Of a stretch of DNA of 64,000 bases, positions 31,271-39,608 are shown piece by piece (positions within the stretch are counted from its first letter, which is position 1; each line of letters starts with the position of its first letter). This DNA is from Acinetobacter defluvii (GTDB lineage Bacteria > Pseudomonadota > Gammaproteobacteria > Pseudomonadales > Moraxellaceae): assembly GCF_001704615.3 (NCBI RefSeq), contig NZ_CP029397.2, positions 3,289,931 through 3,353,930 on the forward strand. Direction: 5' to 3'. Below the pieces are notes generated by a model. The model was not told the DNA's origin, did no database searches, and was given only the letters and a program-made list of their open reading frames with translations. The position numbers and the translations under genes are program-made.

Positions 31271-31930
31271 ATGGAAAATGCAAAACACACTGCAGTACCT
31301 TGGCATTTAAATGGCGAAGGCTTTATTCTCAATTATTGGATTAGCCCCCAATTTACCCACCAATATTCAACAATGGGAATTCTACCCACAGCGATTGGAC
31401 GTTTAGTACAAGTGATATTGGTTCGTTATCATCACTCCCCTGTTGGCTCTTATGATGAATTATTGGTTTTGGATCACCCGCTTAAAAATATAAATCACTT
31501 ATCTACTATTCCTAAGATTTATGTTTCTAGCCAACGCTCCATAGATGAAGGACGTCATCACTGGGGAATTCCAAAAGAACTGGCTCAATTTGAATGGCGG
31601 CGTCATCATCATCAATTATTTTGTTATATTTCTCATCAAGACCAAGAGCTTTCCTTACATCTTAAATTTTCTAAAAATAATTTCTCTCGTGCAATTTCTT
31701 CAAAATTTATACCTGATACATTGTTGAATATTCGACAATACCATGATCATGTTCAATATGATTTTCAACCCCAGTTTTGTGGAACTTTAGGGTTTATTTC
31801 TCACGCACACTGGAAGAATACCCACGATATTTTCCCAGACTTTTCAAAAGCATGCTTTTTAAAAGGCATATATATGCCAAACTTTGAACTTATTTTTCCA
31901 GAAGCGATCAAGAAATATCGAGTAAAGTAA
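31271..31930 (+). CDS. Acetoacetate decarboxylase-like protein
   Basis: 219-residue cytosolic protein resembling the acetoacetate decarboxylase superfamily: PWHLNGEGFILNYW at the start, then a GRLVQVILVRYHHSPVGSYDELL block, IPKIYVSSQRSIDEGRHHWG and IPKELAQFEW, which matches the family's position of a conserved Lys. I could not identify the catalytic Lys pair with certainty, so activity and substrate are open. It is followed by a perfect 36-base palindrome that includes its own stop codon and is convergent with an esterase gene. Confidence 0.65.
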   Translation: MENAKHTAVPWHLNGEGFILNYWISPQFTHQYSTMGILPTAIGRLVQVILVRYHHSPVGSYDELLVLDHPLKNINHLSTIPKIYVSSQRSIDEGRHHWGIPKELAQFEWRRHHHQLFCYISHQDQELSLHLKFSKNNFSRAISSKFIPDTLLNIRQYHDHVQYDFQPQFCGTLGFISHAHWKNTHDIFPDFSKACFLKGIYMPNFELIFPEAIKKYRVK

Positions 31931-31961
31931 GCTTTGGTTTCACGTGAAACCAAAGCTTACT
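31926..31961. repeat. Perfect 36-bp palindrome with a parS-like core
   Basis: Left arm AGTAAGCTTTGGTTTCAC is exactly the reverse complement of the right arm GTGAAACCAAAGCTTACT. The central 16 bases (31936-31951) GGTTTCACGTGAAACC match the ParB site consensus TGTTTCACGTGAAACA at 14 of 16 positions. It may also serve as a bidirectional terminator for the two convergent genes, although no T-run follows. Confidence 0.65.
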
Positions 31962-31977
31962 GGTAATATTTACATCA

Positions 31978-33048
31978 TTATTTATATTTATCCCAAAACT
32001 TTCTGAAATCCTTGCTCATATCAATCACATTTCTTTTTGCCTTACGTGAAATCGGCGTTAAATTAATAAAACCATGGGTTTGATCTTCATAATCATGATA
32101 ATGAACTTTCACATTATTTTGACGTAGTTTGTAAGCATAAATCTTACCTTCATCATGCAATACGTCATGCCCTGCGGTAATAATATATGCAGGTGCTAAT
32201 TTCTTTAAGTTCCCATAAGTCGGTGAAATAATTGTAGCGTCTAAAGGTACATTAAATTTTGTGGCATAAAATTCAGTGACATGATCAATGTCAGAATTTG
32301 TTAAAACTAGACCATCTTTATATGCAAAGAATGAAGGATGACGACTTTTAAAATCGACTACTGGATAAATTAAAAACTGTACTTCAGGTGCATAAGGTTT
32401 ATTGACCGTGCGTTGCGCTAGAACGGCACAAATATTCCCGCCAGCACTATCCCCTGCAATGCCAATACGATTTTTTAAAATTTTAAATTGACGTCGATTT
32501 TGATACACCCATGCCAATGCATCTTCACAGGATTGGATGAGGTCATAAGGTCCAACTTCAGGTGCTAACGGATATTCAATACTCAGTACTTGTACTTTGG
32601 CGTGTGTTGCAATGAGTCGACACACTTCGTCATGGGTATCTACACTACCAACCACAAAGCCCCCTCCATGATAAAAAACCAACAGAGGTAGTTTTTTACT
32701 TGGTGCAGGATGATAATGGCGAGCATAAATGCTGCCGCTTTGTAAAGGCAAACGAATATCTTCTACAAATTGAACTGAAGTCGGTCTATTCAAGATAGAT
32801 TGCATTTGCATTTCAAATTGTTTACGTGAATATTCAACATCTGCGCCAATAAAACCAATTTTTCCTTGCTTGATTTGGGCAGCCATCATGCATTTGGTAA
32901 AACTATCTAATTGTGGATATTGATAAGGATAACCTAATAACTTTACCAATGATTCTTGTGCAAATTTTGGTAAACGATCCAAAGAACGTGCTGCAGGACC
33001 TTGTGCCTTTTCTATTAATTCTTGGATGTTGTTGTTAAAAGCGACCAT
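31978..33048 (-). CDS. Alpha/beta hydrolase, hormone-sensitive-lipase-type esterase
   Basis: 356-residue esterase. The oxyanion-hole motif HGGGFVVGS (about residue 130) and the nucleophile elbow GDSAGGN (about 200) identify the HSL family. The late GHDVLHDEG block supplies the Asp and THGF the His of the triad. It has no signal peptide, so it is probably cytosolic, and likely hydrolyses short- or medium-chain esters. Monocistronic, convergent with the decarboxylase-like gene across the palindrome. Confidence 0.92.
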   Translation of the reverse strand: MVAFNNNIQELIEKAQGPAARSLDRLPKFAQESLVKLLGYPYQYPQLDSFTKCMMAAQIKQGKIGFIGADVEYSRKQFEMQMQSILNRPTSVQFVEDIRLPLQSGSIYARHYHPAPSKKLPLLVFYHGGGFVVGSVDTHDEVCRLIATHAKVQVLSIEYPLAPEVGPYDLIQSCEDALAWVYQNRRQFKILKNRIGIAGDSAGGNICAVLAQRTVNKPYAPEVQFLIYPVVDFKSRHPSFFAYKDGLVLTNSDIDHVTEFYATKFNVPLDATIISPTYGNLKKLAPAYIITAGHDVLHDEGKIYAYKLRQNNVKVHYHDYEDQTHGFINLTPISRKAKRNVIDMSKDFRKFWDKYK

Positions 33049-33252
33049 AGTTCGTCCTTCTGTTTACTTGATTCTTCATATTTTCTACACGATCAGACTT
33101 CAGCTGACTATATTCGTATATAAGTCTAGCAATGTATATACAAATATAAAACTTAGATACGCTAATCTGACTTTATAGCGCTTGTCATTCGCTTTTCCGC
33201 TTGAAATCTAAATTTTTATGCTATTTGTATTTATTCAATGAAGGAGACAGTC

Positions 33253-33750
33253 ATGACCATAAAGACGATGATTGTATTTATAACCACTGCAATATTGACT
33301 GTCGGTTGTGTCGCTTTTCCTGAAGATGGCGTATATCGTCAAGGCGGTTATTATAGTGGTGGTTATGGTGGCTATAATAGTGGTTATGATCGCCGCTACG
33401 AACGTAATAATGAGCGCAATCGTTGGGAAAGAGAACGTGCATATCGTTTACAACAAGCACGACTAGAGCAACAACGCCGTCAACAACAAATTGATCGTGA
33501 TCGTCGCCAACGTGATTGGCAACATCGTGCAAAACAAGAGCATTTAGATCGTCAACGTAGAGAACGTGAACAAAGCCGTTTACAACAAATCCAAAGACAT
33601 ACTTGGCAGCAGCGTCAACAACAAGGCTCTATTTTTCAAAATCGTATGAAACCTTGGGAGTCTAAAAGTCGTAATTGGGAGCGTCATGAACAACGCAGAG
33701 ACAATGACAAAAAACGTGATCGTCGTCGTGATGAAAACCAAAAAGATTAA
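33253..33750 (+). CDS. Arg/Gln-rich lipoprotein of unknown function
   Basis: Starts at the ATG at 33253, nine bases after AAGGAG; an ATG at 33238 overlaps that SD. The N-terminus is a lipoprotein signal with lipobox LTVGC. The mature part opens with a Gly/Tyr stretch (GGYYSGGYGGYNSGYDRRY), then about 110 residues dominated by Arg, Gln, Glu and Lys, with heptad-like RQQQIDRDRRQRDW segments that may be helical or coiled coil. Strongly basic and low-complexity; no family recognised. It could bind polyanions or peptidoglycan at the envelope, but that is a guess. Confidence 0.7.
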   Translation: MTIKTMIVFITTAILTVGCVAFPEDGVYRQGGYYSGGYGGYNSGYDRRYERNNERNRWERERAYRLQQARLEQQRRQQQIDRDRRQRDWQHRAKQEHLDRQRREREQSRLQQIQRHTWQQRQQQGSIFQNRMKPWESKSRNWERHEQRRDNDKKRDRRRDENQKD

Positions 33751-33780
33751 AATAAATGCACCGCTATTTTCAAAACTAAA

Positions 33781-33804
33781 AACCTGAGCGCACTCAGGTT
33801 TTTT
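33781..33804 (+). terminator. Rho-independent terminator of the Arg/Gln-rich lipoprotein gene
   Basis: Stem AACCTGAG / CTCAGGTT with a 4-base loop and T-run. Confidence 0.88.
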
Positions 33805-33864
33805 ATTTGTATCCTATAAACCACAACGGCATCCAAACTGTTGTTTATAGGATGTTTAGCGATA

Positions 33865-34128
33865 TTATTGTACCGCAGGTTGTTCTACAACATCTGCTTC
33901 TGGATTGACTTGCGCAGGTGCGGATTGTTGTAATGTCGGATCAGCTTGTACTGCTACCCCTGTTTGAGATGAATGATCTACACTAGCAGCTTGCGCAGAA
34001 CTATCTGTTTGTGGTGCTTGTTGGGTTGCAGCCGTTTCAGGCGTGCTAGTCGATTCTGTTGAGGTACATCCAACGGCAGCCAAAGATACACCTGCCAATA
34101 ATAGTGAAATTAAACCTAAATTTTTCAT
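33865..34128 (-). CDS. Small Thr/Gln/Ala-rich lipoprotein
   Basis: 87 residues. Lipoprotein signal MKNLGLISLLLAGVSLAAVG with Cys21 as the lipidation site, followed by a low-complexity, probably disordered tail rich in Thr, Ser, Gln, Pro and Ala. No globular domain and no known family. Likely an envelope lipoprotein exposed in the periplasm. A strong minus-strand terminator lies about 320 bases upstream in its possible leader. Confidence 0.7.
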   Translation of the reverse strand: MKNLGLISLLLAGVSLAAVGCTSTESTSTPETAATQQAPQTDSSAQAASVDHSSQTGVAVQADPTLQQSAPAQVNPEADVVEQPAVQ

Positions 34129-34777
34129 TAAAAATACTTCCTTTCTAAGACACTATAAACGTCACAAAGAGTCTGATTCTTTGTGCTGCCTATGATTCCC
34201 GATATTTCCCTGCTTTGCGTGTGTTCTTGGTTAGAGTTTTAAGCTGATCCAGTAACAGGTTGTAGATGTTTTATTAATTTTTAAATTAGTTCAAATACAG
34301 TAGAAAAAATCTAAACAATTTGCTGTTTTATAATCAATATTTTTGAGATTTTCATGTGAAATTAGCGATGGTTTGAAGATTTTCAGTTAAATATCGCAAT
34401 ACAAAACACGATTTACCTTACATTGTAAAATTTATGATTTAGGCAAAAAAAAGCGTATCCAAGAGGGTTGGATACGCATCGAAAAAGTATTTTCTAAACA
34501 ATTACAGGATTAACTACGCAACAAAGCATACTGCTTCGATAGCCAAAATAAAAAGATTTTATTTTAATGGAATGATTGTTTTTATATATAAATGCCAAAT
34601 ACTACATCCTCACTCATATTTCTATAATTCTGTTTGATTTTTATCATTCATTTTCTATTTAGAAACTAGGCTTAGATGCAATTTAAATCCCAAAAAAAGT
34701 GCTTTCATCTCATAATTTCTTAAAATATTTTATGAAATTGTAAAAAAATGCGAAATAACAGCAAATAATCACACGCA
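34129..34777. other. 650-bp gene-free AT-rich region
   Basis: No convincing protein gene on either strand. It contains the minus-strand terminator at 34445-34477 and, further right, the heat-shock promoter of grpE. A small RNA read on the minus strand is possible. Confidence 0.5.
34445..34477 (-). terminator. Orphan minus-strand Rho-independent terminator
   Basis: Stem GCGTATCCAA / TTGGATACGC with a 5-base loop; on the minus strand it is followed by eight T. No gene ends here, so it marks a small RNA or an attenuator in the leader of the lipoprotein gene at 33865-34128. Confidence 0.8.
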
Positions 34778-34780
34778 TCG

Positions 34781-34808
34781 CTTGAATTTTTTGCTGATGC
34801 CCACATTT
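34781..34808 (+). promoter_or_regulatory. Sigma-32 (RpoH) promoter of grpE
   Basis: CTTGAA (34781-34786), 13-base spacer, CCCACATTT (34800-34808). This matches the heat-shock consensus CTTGAA-N13-17-CCCCAT-T with one mismatch in the -10 box. About 110 bases before grpE. Confidence 0.75.
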
Positions 34809-34917
34809 CTTGAGTATTAAGAGATTAAACACTCATGGCAGTTCAACTGAACACAGTGAACACTGATGCCGAAAAGGACTGTACATGTTTAAAAACCCAT
34901 TTAAACGGAGTAAATCA

Positions 34918-35454
34918 ATGGCGACTGAGCAAAACCAAGACGCTCAAGATCTTCAACAAGAGCAAGCGGAACAGCAAACTCAAGCTGAAAACGAGCAAGC
35001 TGAAGTTTCAGTTGAAGATTTACAAGCGCAAATCACCAATTTAGAAGAAAACTTAAAGCTTGAAAAAGCCCGTACTGCCAATGCAGTGTACGAAGCACAA
35101 AAAAGCGTAGAACGCATTCAACGTGAGTCTGAAAAGCATAAAGACACAGTACTTGAAAAGTTTGCAAAAGAGTTATTAGAGTCGGTGGATAACCTTGAGC
35201 GTGCTATTCAAGCGGCAGGTGAAGACAATGCTGTGGTTGAAGGTGTAAAACTTACCCTTAAGTCCCTTCTAACGACACTAGAAAAATTCGGTGTGGTCGA
35301 AGCAGATACCACTCAAGGTTTCAATGCAGATTTACATCAAGCGGTGGGTATAGATCCAAATGCCAAAGCCAATGAAATTGGTAATGTCTTGCAAAAAGGT
35401 TACACCCTAAATGGTCGTTTGCTCCGCCCTGCAATGGTTATGGTCGGTCAATAA
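34918..35454 (+). CDS. grpE: GrpE nucleotide exchange factor
   Basis: Co-chaperone that releases ADP from DnaK. The acidic Gln/Glu-rich disordered N-terminus is followed by a long dimerising coiled coil (about 30-100, [18 protein letters not shown]), then the beta-wing with the signature end [31 protein letters not shown]. The ATG at 34918 has GGAG about 8 bases upstream and gives MATEQNQD; an in-frame ATG at 34885 with AAAGGA upstream would add 11 residues and cannot be ruled out. A sigma-32 promoter precedes it; dnaK follows after 123 bases. Confidence 0.96.
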   Translation: MATEQNQDAQDLQQEQAEQQTQAENEQAEVSVEDLQAQITNLEENLKLEKARTANAVYEAQKSVERIQRESEKHKDTVLEKFAKELLESVDNLERAIQAAGEDNAVVEGVKLTLKSLLTTLEKFGVVEADTTQGFNADLHQAVGIDPNAKANEIGNVLQKGYTLNGRLLRPAMVMVGQ

Positions 35455-35498
35455 GGTCGACAATATTTGAGCTTTTTAAAATATTTTCTGAAAAATAA

Positions 35499-35526
35499 CT
35501 TGAAAATTTTTGAATGGCTCTCATAT
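35499..35526 (+). promoter_or_regulatory. Probable sigma-32 promoter of dnaK
   Basis: CTTGAA (35499-35504) and CTCATAT (35520-35526) separated by 15 bases, resembling the heat-shock consensus, in the grpE-dnaK gap. It would let dnaK be transcribed independently of grpE. Confidence 0.6.
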
Positions 35527-35577
35527 CGGATAACAAGCATAAACATATTTGTAAAAAGAATTTAGAGGAACACATTA

Positions 35578-37521
35578 ATGGCTAAAATTATCGGTATTGA
35601 CTTAGGTACAACAAACTCATGTGTTGCTGTACTTGAAGGCGATAAAGTTAAAGTTATCGAAAACGCTGAAGGCGCACGTACAACACCATCTATCGTTGCG
35701 TATAAAGATGGCGAAACTTTGGTAGGTCAATCTGCAAAACGTCAAGCAGTAACTAACCCTAAAAATACATTGTATGCGATCAAACGTTTGATCGGTCGTA
35801 AATATGAAGACCAAGCCGTACAAAAAGATATCGGTCTTGTACCGTTCAAAATTGTAAAAGCTGACAATGGTGATGCTTGGGTTGAAGTCAACGACAAAAA
35901 ACTTGCACCACAACAAGTTTCAGCAGAAATTTTGAAAAAAATGAAAAAAACTGCTGAAGATTATTTGGGTGAAACGGTAACAGAAGCGGTTATTACTGTA
36001 CCTGCGTACTTTAACGATGCGCAGCGTCAAGCAACCAAAGATGCGGGTAAAATCGCTGGTTTAGATGTTAAACGTATTATCAACGAACCAACTGCTGCGG
36101 CACTTGCGTTTGGTATGGATAAGAAGGAAGGCGACCGTAAAGTTGCAGTATATGACTTAGGTGGTGGTACTTTTGACGTATCTATCATTGAAATTGCTGA
36201 CTTAGATGGCGACCAACAAATCGAAGTATTGTCTACCAACGGTGATACATTCCTTGGTGGTGAAGACTTTGATAATGCATTGATCGATTACTTGGTTGAA
36301 GAGTTCAAAAAAGAACAGAATTTCAACTTAAAACAAGATCCTTTAGCGTTACAACGTTTAAAAGAAGCTGCTGAAAAAGCAAAAATTGAGCTTTCTTCAT
36401 CGAACTCAACTGAAATTAACCTTCCATACATCACGGCTGATGCAACGGGTCCTAAACACTTAGTGATCAATGTAACACGTGCGAAACTAGAAGGTTTAGT
36501 TACTGACTTGGTAGCGCGTACTATTGAGCCATGTAAAGTTGCACTTAAAGACGCTGGTCTTTCAACAAGCGACATCTCTGATGTAATCTTGGTGGGTGGT
36601 CAGTCACGTATGCCACTTGTACAACAAAAAGTACAAGATTTCTTCGGTAAAGAGCCACGTAAAGACGTGAACCCTGACGAAGCAGTAGCGATTGGTGCAG
36701 CGATTCAAGGTGCGGTACTTTCAGGTGACAAAACTGACGTACTCTTACTTGATGTAACGCCGTTGACACTTGGTATTGAAACTATGGGCGGCGTATTAAC
36801 ACCGATCATTGAGAAAAATACGACGATTCCTGCGAAGAAATCTCAAGTGTTCTCAACAGCTGCGGACAACCAACCTGCTGTAGACATTTCAGTTTACCAA
36901 GGTGAACGTAAAATGGCTCAACAAAACAAATTGTTGGGTAACTTCCAATTAGGCGACATTCCACCTGCGCCACGTGGTGTGCCACAAATTGAAGTATCAT
37001 TTGACATTAACGCTGATGGTATCTTGAAAGTATCTGCAAAAGATAAGAGCACTGGTAAAGAGCAATCGATCCAGATTAAAGCAAACTCTGGTTTGAGCGA
37101 TGCTGAAATTGAAGCGATGATCAAAGATGCTGAAGCAAATGCAGAAGAAGACCGTAAGTTTGAAGAACTTGCAAAAGCACGTAACGAAGCAGATGCACTC
37201 GTATCTTCTGCTCAAAAAGCAGTAAAAGATTTGGGTGAGCAAGTAACTGCTGATGAAAAATCTGCAATCGATGCTGCTGTTTCTGAGTTAGAAGCGACTG
37301 CGAAAGAAAATGATGTTGATGCAATCAAAGCGAAAACTGAAGCTTTACAAAACATCATCATGCCAATCACCCAACGTGCTTATGAAGCTACACAAGGTCA
37401 AGGCGGAGCGCAAGGTTTCGATCCGAACCAATTCGGTGGCGATGCTGGTCAACAACAGCAGAAAGCGGACGATGGCGTTGTAGATGCTGAGTTCACTGAA
37501 GTAAAAGATGACAAAAAATAA
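35578..37521 (+). CDS. dnaK: Chaperone protein DnaK (Hsp70)
   Basis: ATP-dependent chaperone, 647 residues. The nucleotide-binding domain opens with [17 protein letters not shown] and includes the [17 protein letters not shown] and [11 protein letters not shown] motifs; the linker is [15 protein letters not shown]. The substrate-binding domain and helical lid follow, ending in a Gly/Gln-rich tail and a C-terminal [13 protein letters not shown] resembling the EEVD-like bacterial ending. Works with GrpE (upstream) and DnaJ (33 kb away). Preferred codons suggest high expression. A terminator follows. Confidence 0.99.
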   Translation: MAKIIGIDLGTTNSCVAVLEGDKVKVIENAEGARTTPSIVAYKDGETLVGQSAKRQAVTNPKNTLYAIKRLIGRKYEDQAVQKDIGLVPFKIVKADNGDAWVEVNDKKLAPQQVSAEILKKMKKTAEDYLGETVTEAVITVPAYFNDAQRQATKDAGKIAGLDVKRIINEPTAAALAFGMDKKEGDRKVAVYDLGGGTFDVSIIEIADLDGDQQIEVLSTNGDTFLGGEDFDNALIDYLVEEFKKEQNFNLKQDPLALQRLKEAAEKAKIELSSSNSTEINLPYITADATGPKHLVINVTRAKLEGLVTDLVARTIEPCKVALKDAGLSTSDISDVILVGGQSRMPLVQQKVQDFFGKEPRKDVNPDEAVAIGAAIQGAVLSGDKTDVLLLDVTPLTLGIETMGGVLTPIIEKNTTIPAKKSQVFSTAADNQPAVDISVYQGERKMAQQNKLLGNFQLGDIPPAPRGVPQIEVSFDINADGILKVSAKDKSTGKEQSIQIKANSGLSDAEIEAMIKDAEANAEEDRKFEELAKARNEADALVSSAQKAVKDLGEQVTADEKSAIDAAVSELEATAKENDVDAIKAKTEALQNIIMPITQRAYEATQGQGGAQGFDPNQFGGDAGQQQQKADDGVVDAEFTEVKDDKK

Positions 37522-37540
37522 TTTGTCGCTTTAATAATAA

Positions 37541-37568
37541 AAACCGCTCAAGAGATTGAGCGGTTTTT
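37541..37568 (+). terminator. Rho-independent terminator of dnaK
   Basis: Stem AAACCGCTCAA / TTGAGCGGTTT, GAGA loop, T-run. Confidence 0.92.
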
Positions 37569-37607
37569 TTATGCCGCAATTTATTTTATATTGATCAGAA
37601 TCATAAA

Positions 37608-38042
37608 ATGAGAATGACAAGAATGCACAAATCCCCTGCGATCTCTTTACCTGTATTTTATAGTTTAATCATTGCTCAATTTATTTTGCCACTGATTTCT
37701 GCGCTGGTCGATCTATTCAGTCCGCAACCTGAACTTGCTTTACTAGACAAAACTTTATATACCGAACCACAAGCTTTAGAAATATTCATTATTTGTGGTG
37801 CATTCATTATCGTATTAGTCATCACCATTGGTTTATTTTTTAGAAAAAATTGGGCAAGAAAAGCCTATCTTTATACATTTTTTCCAGCTTTTTTACTCTA
37901 TTTTCTGCCGTATATGCATTGGATTTATATGAGCAGTTTTGCTGCCATTTTCAGTGATCTCGCATTTGTTTGCTCAGGTATTTTATTAACGATCTTAGCG
38001 ATTCCTACGCTCTATGAACCTTTATTTGAAGACAAGTTTTAA
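37608..38042 (+). CDS. Four-helix membrane protein of unknown function
   Basis: 144 residues with hydrophobic segments at about 15-37, 58-80, 88-108 and 112-132, short loops and an acidic C-terminus (YEPLFEDKF). I do not recognise a family, though the pattern is that of small DUF2569-like inner-membrane proteins. The start is ambiguous: in-frame Met residues lie at positions 1, 3 and 6, and no strong SD is visible. It follows the dnaK terminator and probably has its own promoter. Confidence 0.6.
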   Translation: MRMTRMHKSPAISLPVFYSLIIAQFILPLISALVDLFSPQPELALLDKTLYTEPQALEIFIICGAFIIVLVITIGLFFRKNWARKAYLYTFFPAFLLYFLPYMHWIYMSSFAAIFSDLAFVCSGILLTILAIPTLYEPLFEDKF

Positions 38043-38138
38043 TTGTCCCTTACTTCATGGCAAAACTTCCAAAGTTCACTTGCGCATTTTTAAATTTAAG
38101 CTAAATTACTTATGTTATTATAACTTTTAAATATAAAA

Positions 38139-39053
38139 ATGCGTTTTTGGCTTATTTTTGCAGTGATTTTATTTACCGCTTATTTTTCTATACAGCGTTA
38201 TTTACACCCGCAACTGAATCATAATTCTACGATTGACCGCATTTCTCATCCTTTAGATACGCGTCTGCGTTATCGCATTGGTGATGTTGATCCACGTTTT
38301 CAGATCAGCCGACAACATTTAGAAGTTTTGTCACAACAAGCCGCAGACATTTGGCATCAAGGCACGATGAAAAGCTTATTTGTCTATGATCCTCATGCAA
38401 AATTAGCGATCAATTTAATTTATGATGAGCGTCAAGCAGAGTCTACAGCCCGTCAGCAGGAATTAAATATTTTAGAAAATACACAAGAATATCAAAACAG
38501 TGAAAGAAGCAATATTGAAAAATTACGTGCTGAATTAGACCAGTCCAATCGTGAAATAGACATCTATAAAGTTAATTATGAAACCAAAGTCAGCCAATAC
38601 AATCAATTTGTCGAAAGTATTAACCAATCTAATCAAGCCATACACCCTTCAGTACAAGCTCAATTGCAACAATTAAAAGCTCAATTAGAAACAGAAAAAA
38701 TTAATTTAAGTCAAAGGCTTGCTTCACATAATCAAAAAGTTGAGCGACTTAACCAACAGGTCGATATTTTAAACTCAAATAATCAACAATTTAATCATTC
38801 AGTTGATCAGTTTAATGCACGCTTTCAACCTCGCCAGTTTGATAAAGGCGTATTTAATGGTAAAAGTATTAATATTTATGAATTTCAATCTGATGCAGAC
38901 TTGAGAGTAACCATCGCACATGAACTCGGTCATGCGCTTGGGCTGTTACATAACACTGATCCCAAAGCACTCATGTATCCAATGATGAAAGAACAAGATT
39001 TGCAAAACTTTAGATTAACCGCTGCGGATTTAGCAATGTTAAACTCACGTTAA
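38139..39053 (+). CDS. Membrane-anchored metzincin-type zinc protease with coiled coil
   Basis: 304 residues. An N-terminal membrane anchor (FWLIFAVILFTAYFSI) is followed by a region resembling matrixins. About 120 residues (110-230) of predicted coiled coil, rich in Gln, Asn and Glu, lie before the catalytic site. The zinc motif HELGHALGLLH (residues 261-271) fits HExGHxxGxxH exactly, and ALMYPM a little further on supplies the Met-turn. It is probably an inner-membrane protease with its active site in the periplasm. Substrate unknown. Bacterial metzincins with an inserted coiled coil between fold and active site are not something I can match to a named family. Confidence 0.75.
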   Translation: MRFWLIFAVILFTAYFSIQRYLHPQLNHNSTIDRISHPLDTRLRYRIGDVDPRFQISRQHLEVLSQQAADIWHQGTMKSLFVYDPHAKLAINLIYDERQAESTARQQELNILENTQEYQNSERSNIEKLRAELDQSNREIDIYKVNYETKVSQYNQFVESINQSNQAIHPSVQAQLQQLKAQLETEKINLSQRLASHNQKVERLNQQVDILNSNNQQFNHSVDQFNARFQPRQFDKGVFNGKSINIYEFQSDADLRVTIAHELGHALGLLHNTDPKALMYPMMKEQDLQNFRLTAADLAMLNSR

Positions 39054-39156
39054 CAAAACGCTTGATGTTGATTTTAAATCCATATTGTAAATAAGTATTC
39101 ATTCCATTTTATGCAAATCATGCTATTGTGATCATAGATATTTAAAGGAGATTCCT

Positions 39157-39534
39157 GTGAGTTATTATCATATTATTCTTGAAGTAAATGATCATATCAG
39201 CACGATTGAACAGACCCGTGATATTGAGATTTTTGATATTACTGAACTTCAACCTTATCTCCATTCTATTTTATTGCCTTATTTCAATGAGCAACAAATC
39301 GAACTCGAGGATGAAAATATCGAGTTTGAGGATATTTTACATATTGAAATCAAACAAACGTTATTGCCAATTCAGCACTTAATTGAAGAAGAACAAAAAC
39401 AATTGCCGAGCGACACAGATGTGACCATTACTGCATATGAAATTTTCAATGATCGGGATCATACACAAGATGTCACAGCAGTGATTTTAGATTTATTAGA
39501 AGCGGTGAAGATTGATCAAACTGATATTGAGTAA
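39157..39534 (+). CDS. Acidic cytosolic protein of unknown function
   Basis: 125 residues starting at GTG with a clear AAAGGAG seven bases upstream. Strongly acidic (many Asp and Glu, few Lys and Arg), with no signal or membrane segment. Repeating hydrophobic/acidic pattern, for example IELEDENIEFEDILHIEI. No family recognised. It follows the protease gene by 103 bases and ends at a strong terminator. Confidence 0.65.
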   Translation: MSYYHIILEVNDHISTIEQTRDIEIFDITELQPYLHSILLPYFNEQQIELEDENIEFEDILHIEIKQTLLPIQHLIEEEQKQLPSDTDVTITAYEIFNDRDHTQDVTAVILDLLEAVKIDQTDIE

Positions 39535-39556
39535 TTTTTTAAAATCCTCAAATATA

Positions 39557-39587
39557 CAAAGGTCTGCATGTGCAGACCTTTGTTTTT
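39557..39587 (+). terminator. Rho-independent terminator between convergent genes
   Basis: Stem CAAAGGTCTGCA / TGCAGACCTTTG with a 2-base loop, followed by TTTTT on the plus strand. Confidence 0.88.
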
Positions 39588-39608
39588 AGACTTTAAATAA
39601 CATAGCGT

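Noticed and set aside
34835..35044. ORF overlapping the grpE start
   Set aside because: Out of frame with grpE and without family features; a shadow.
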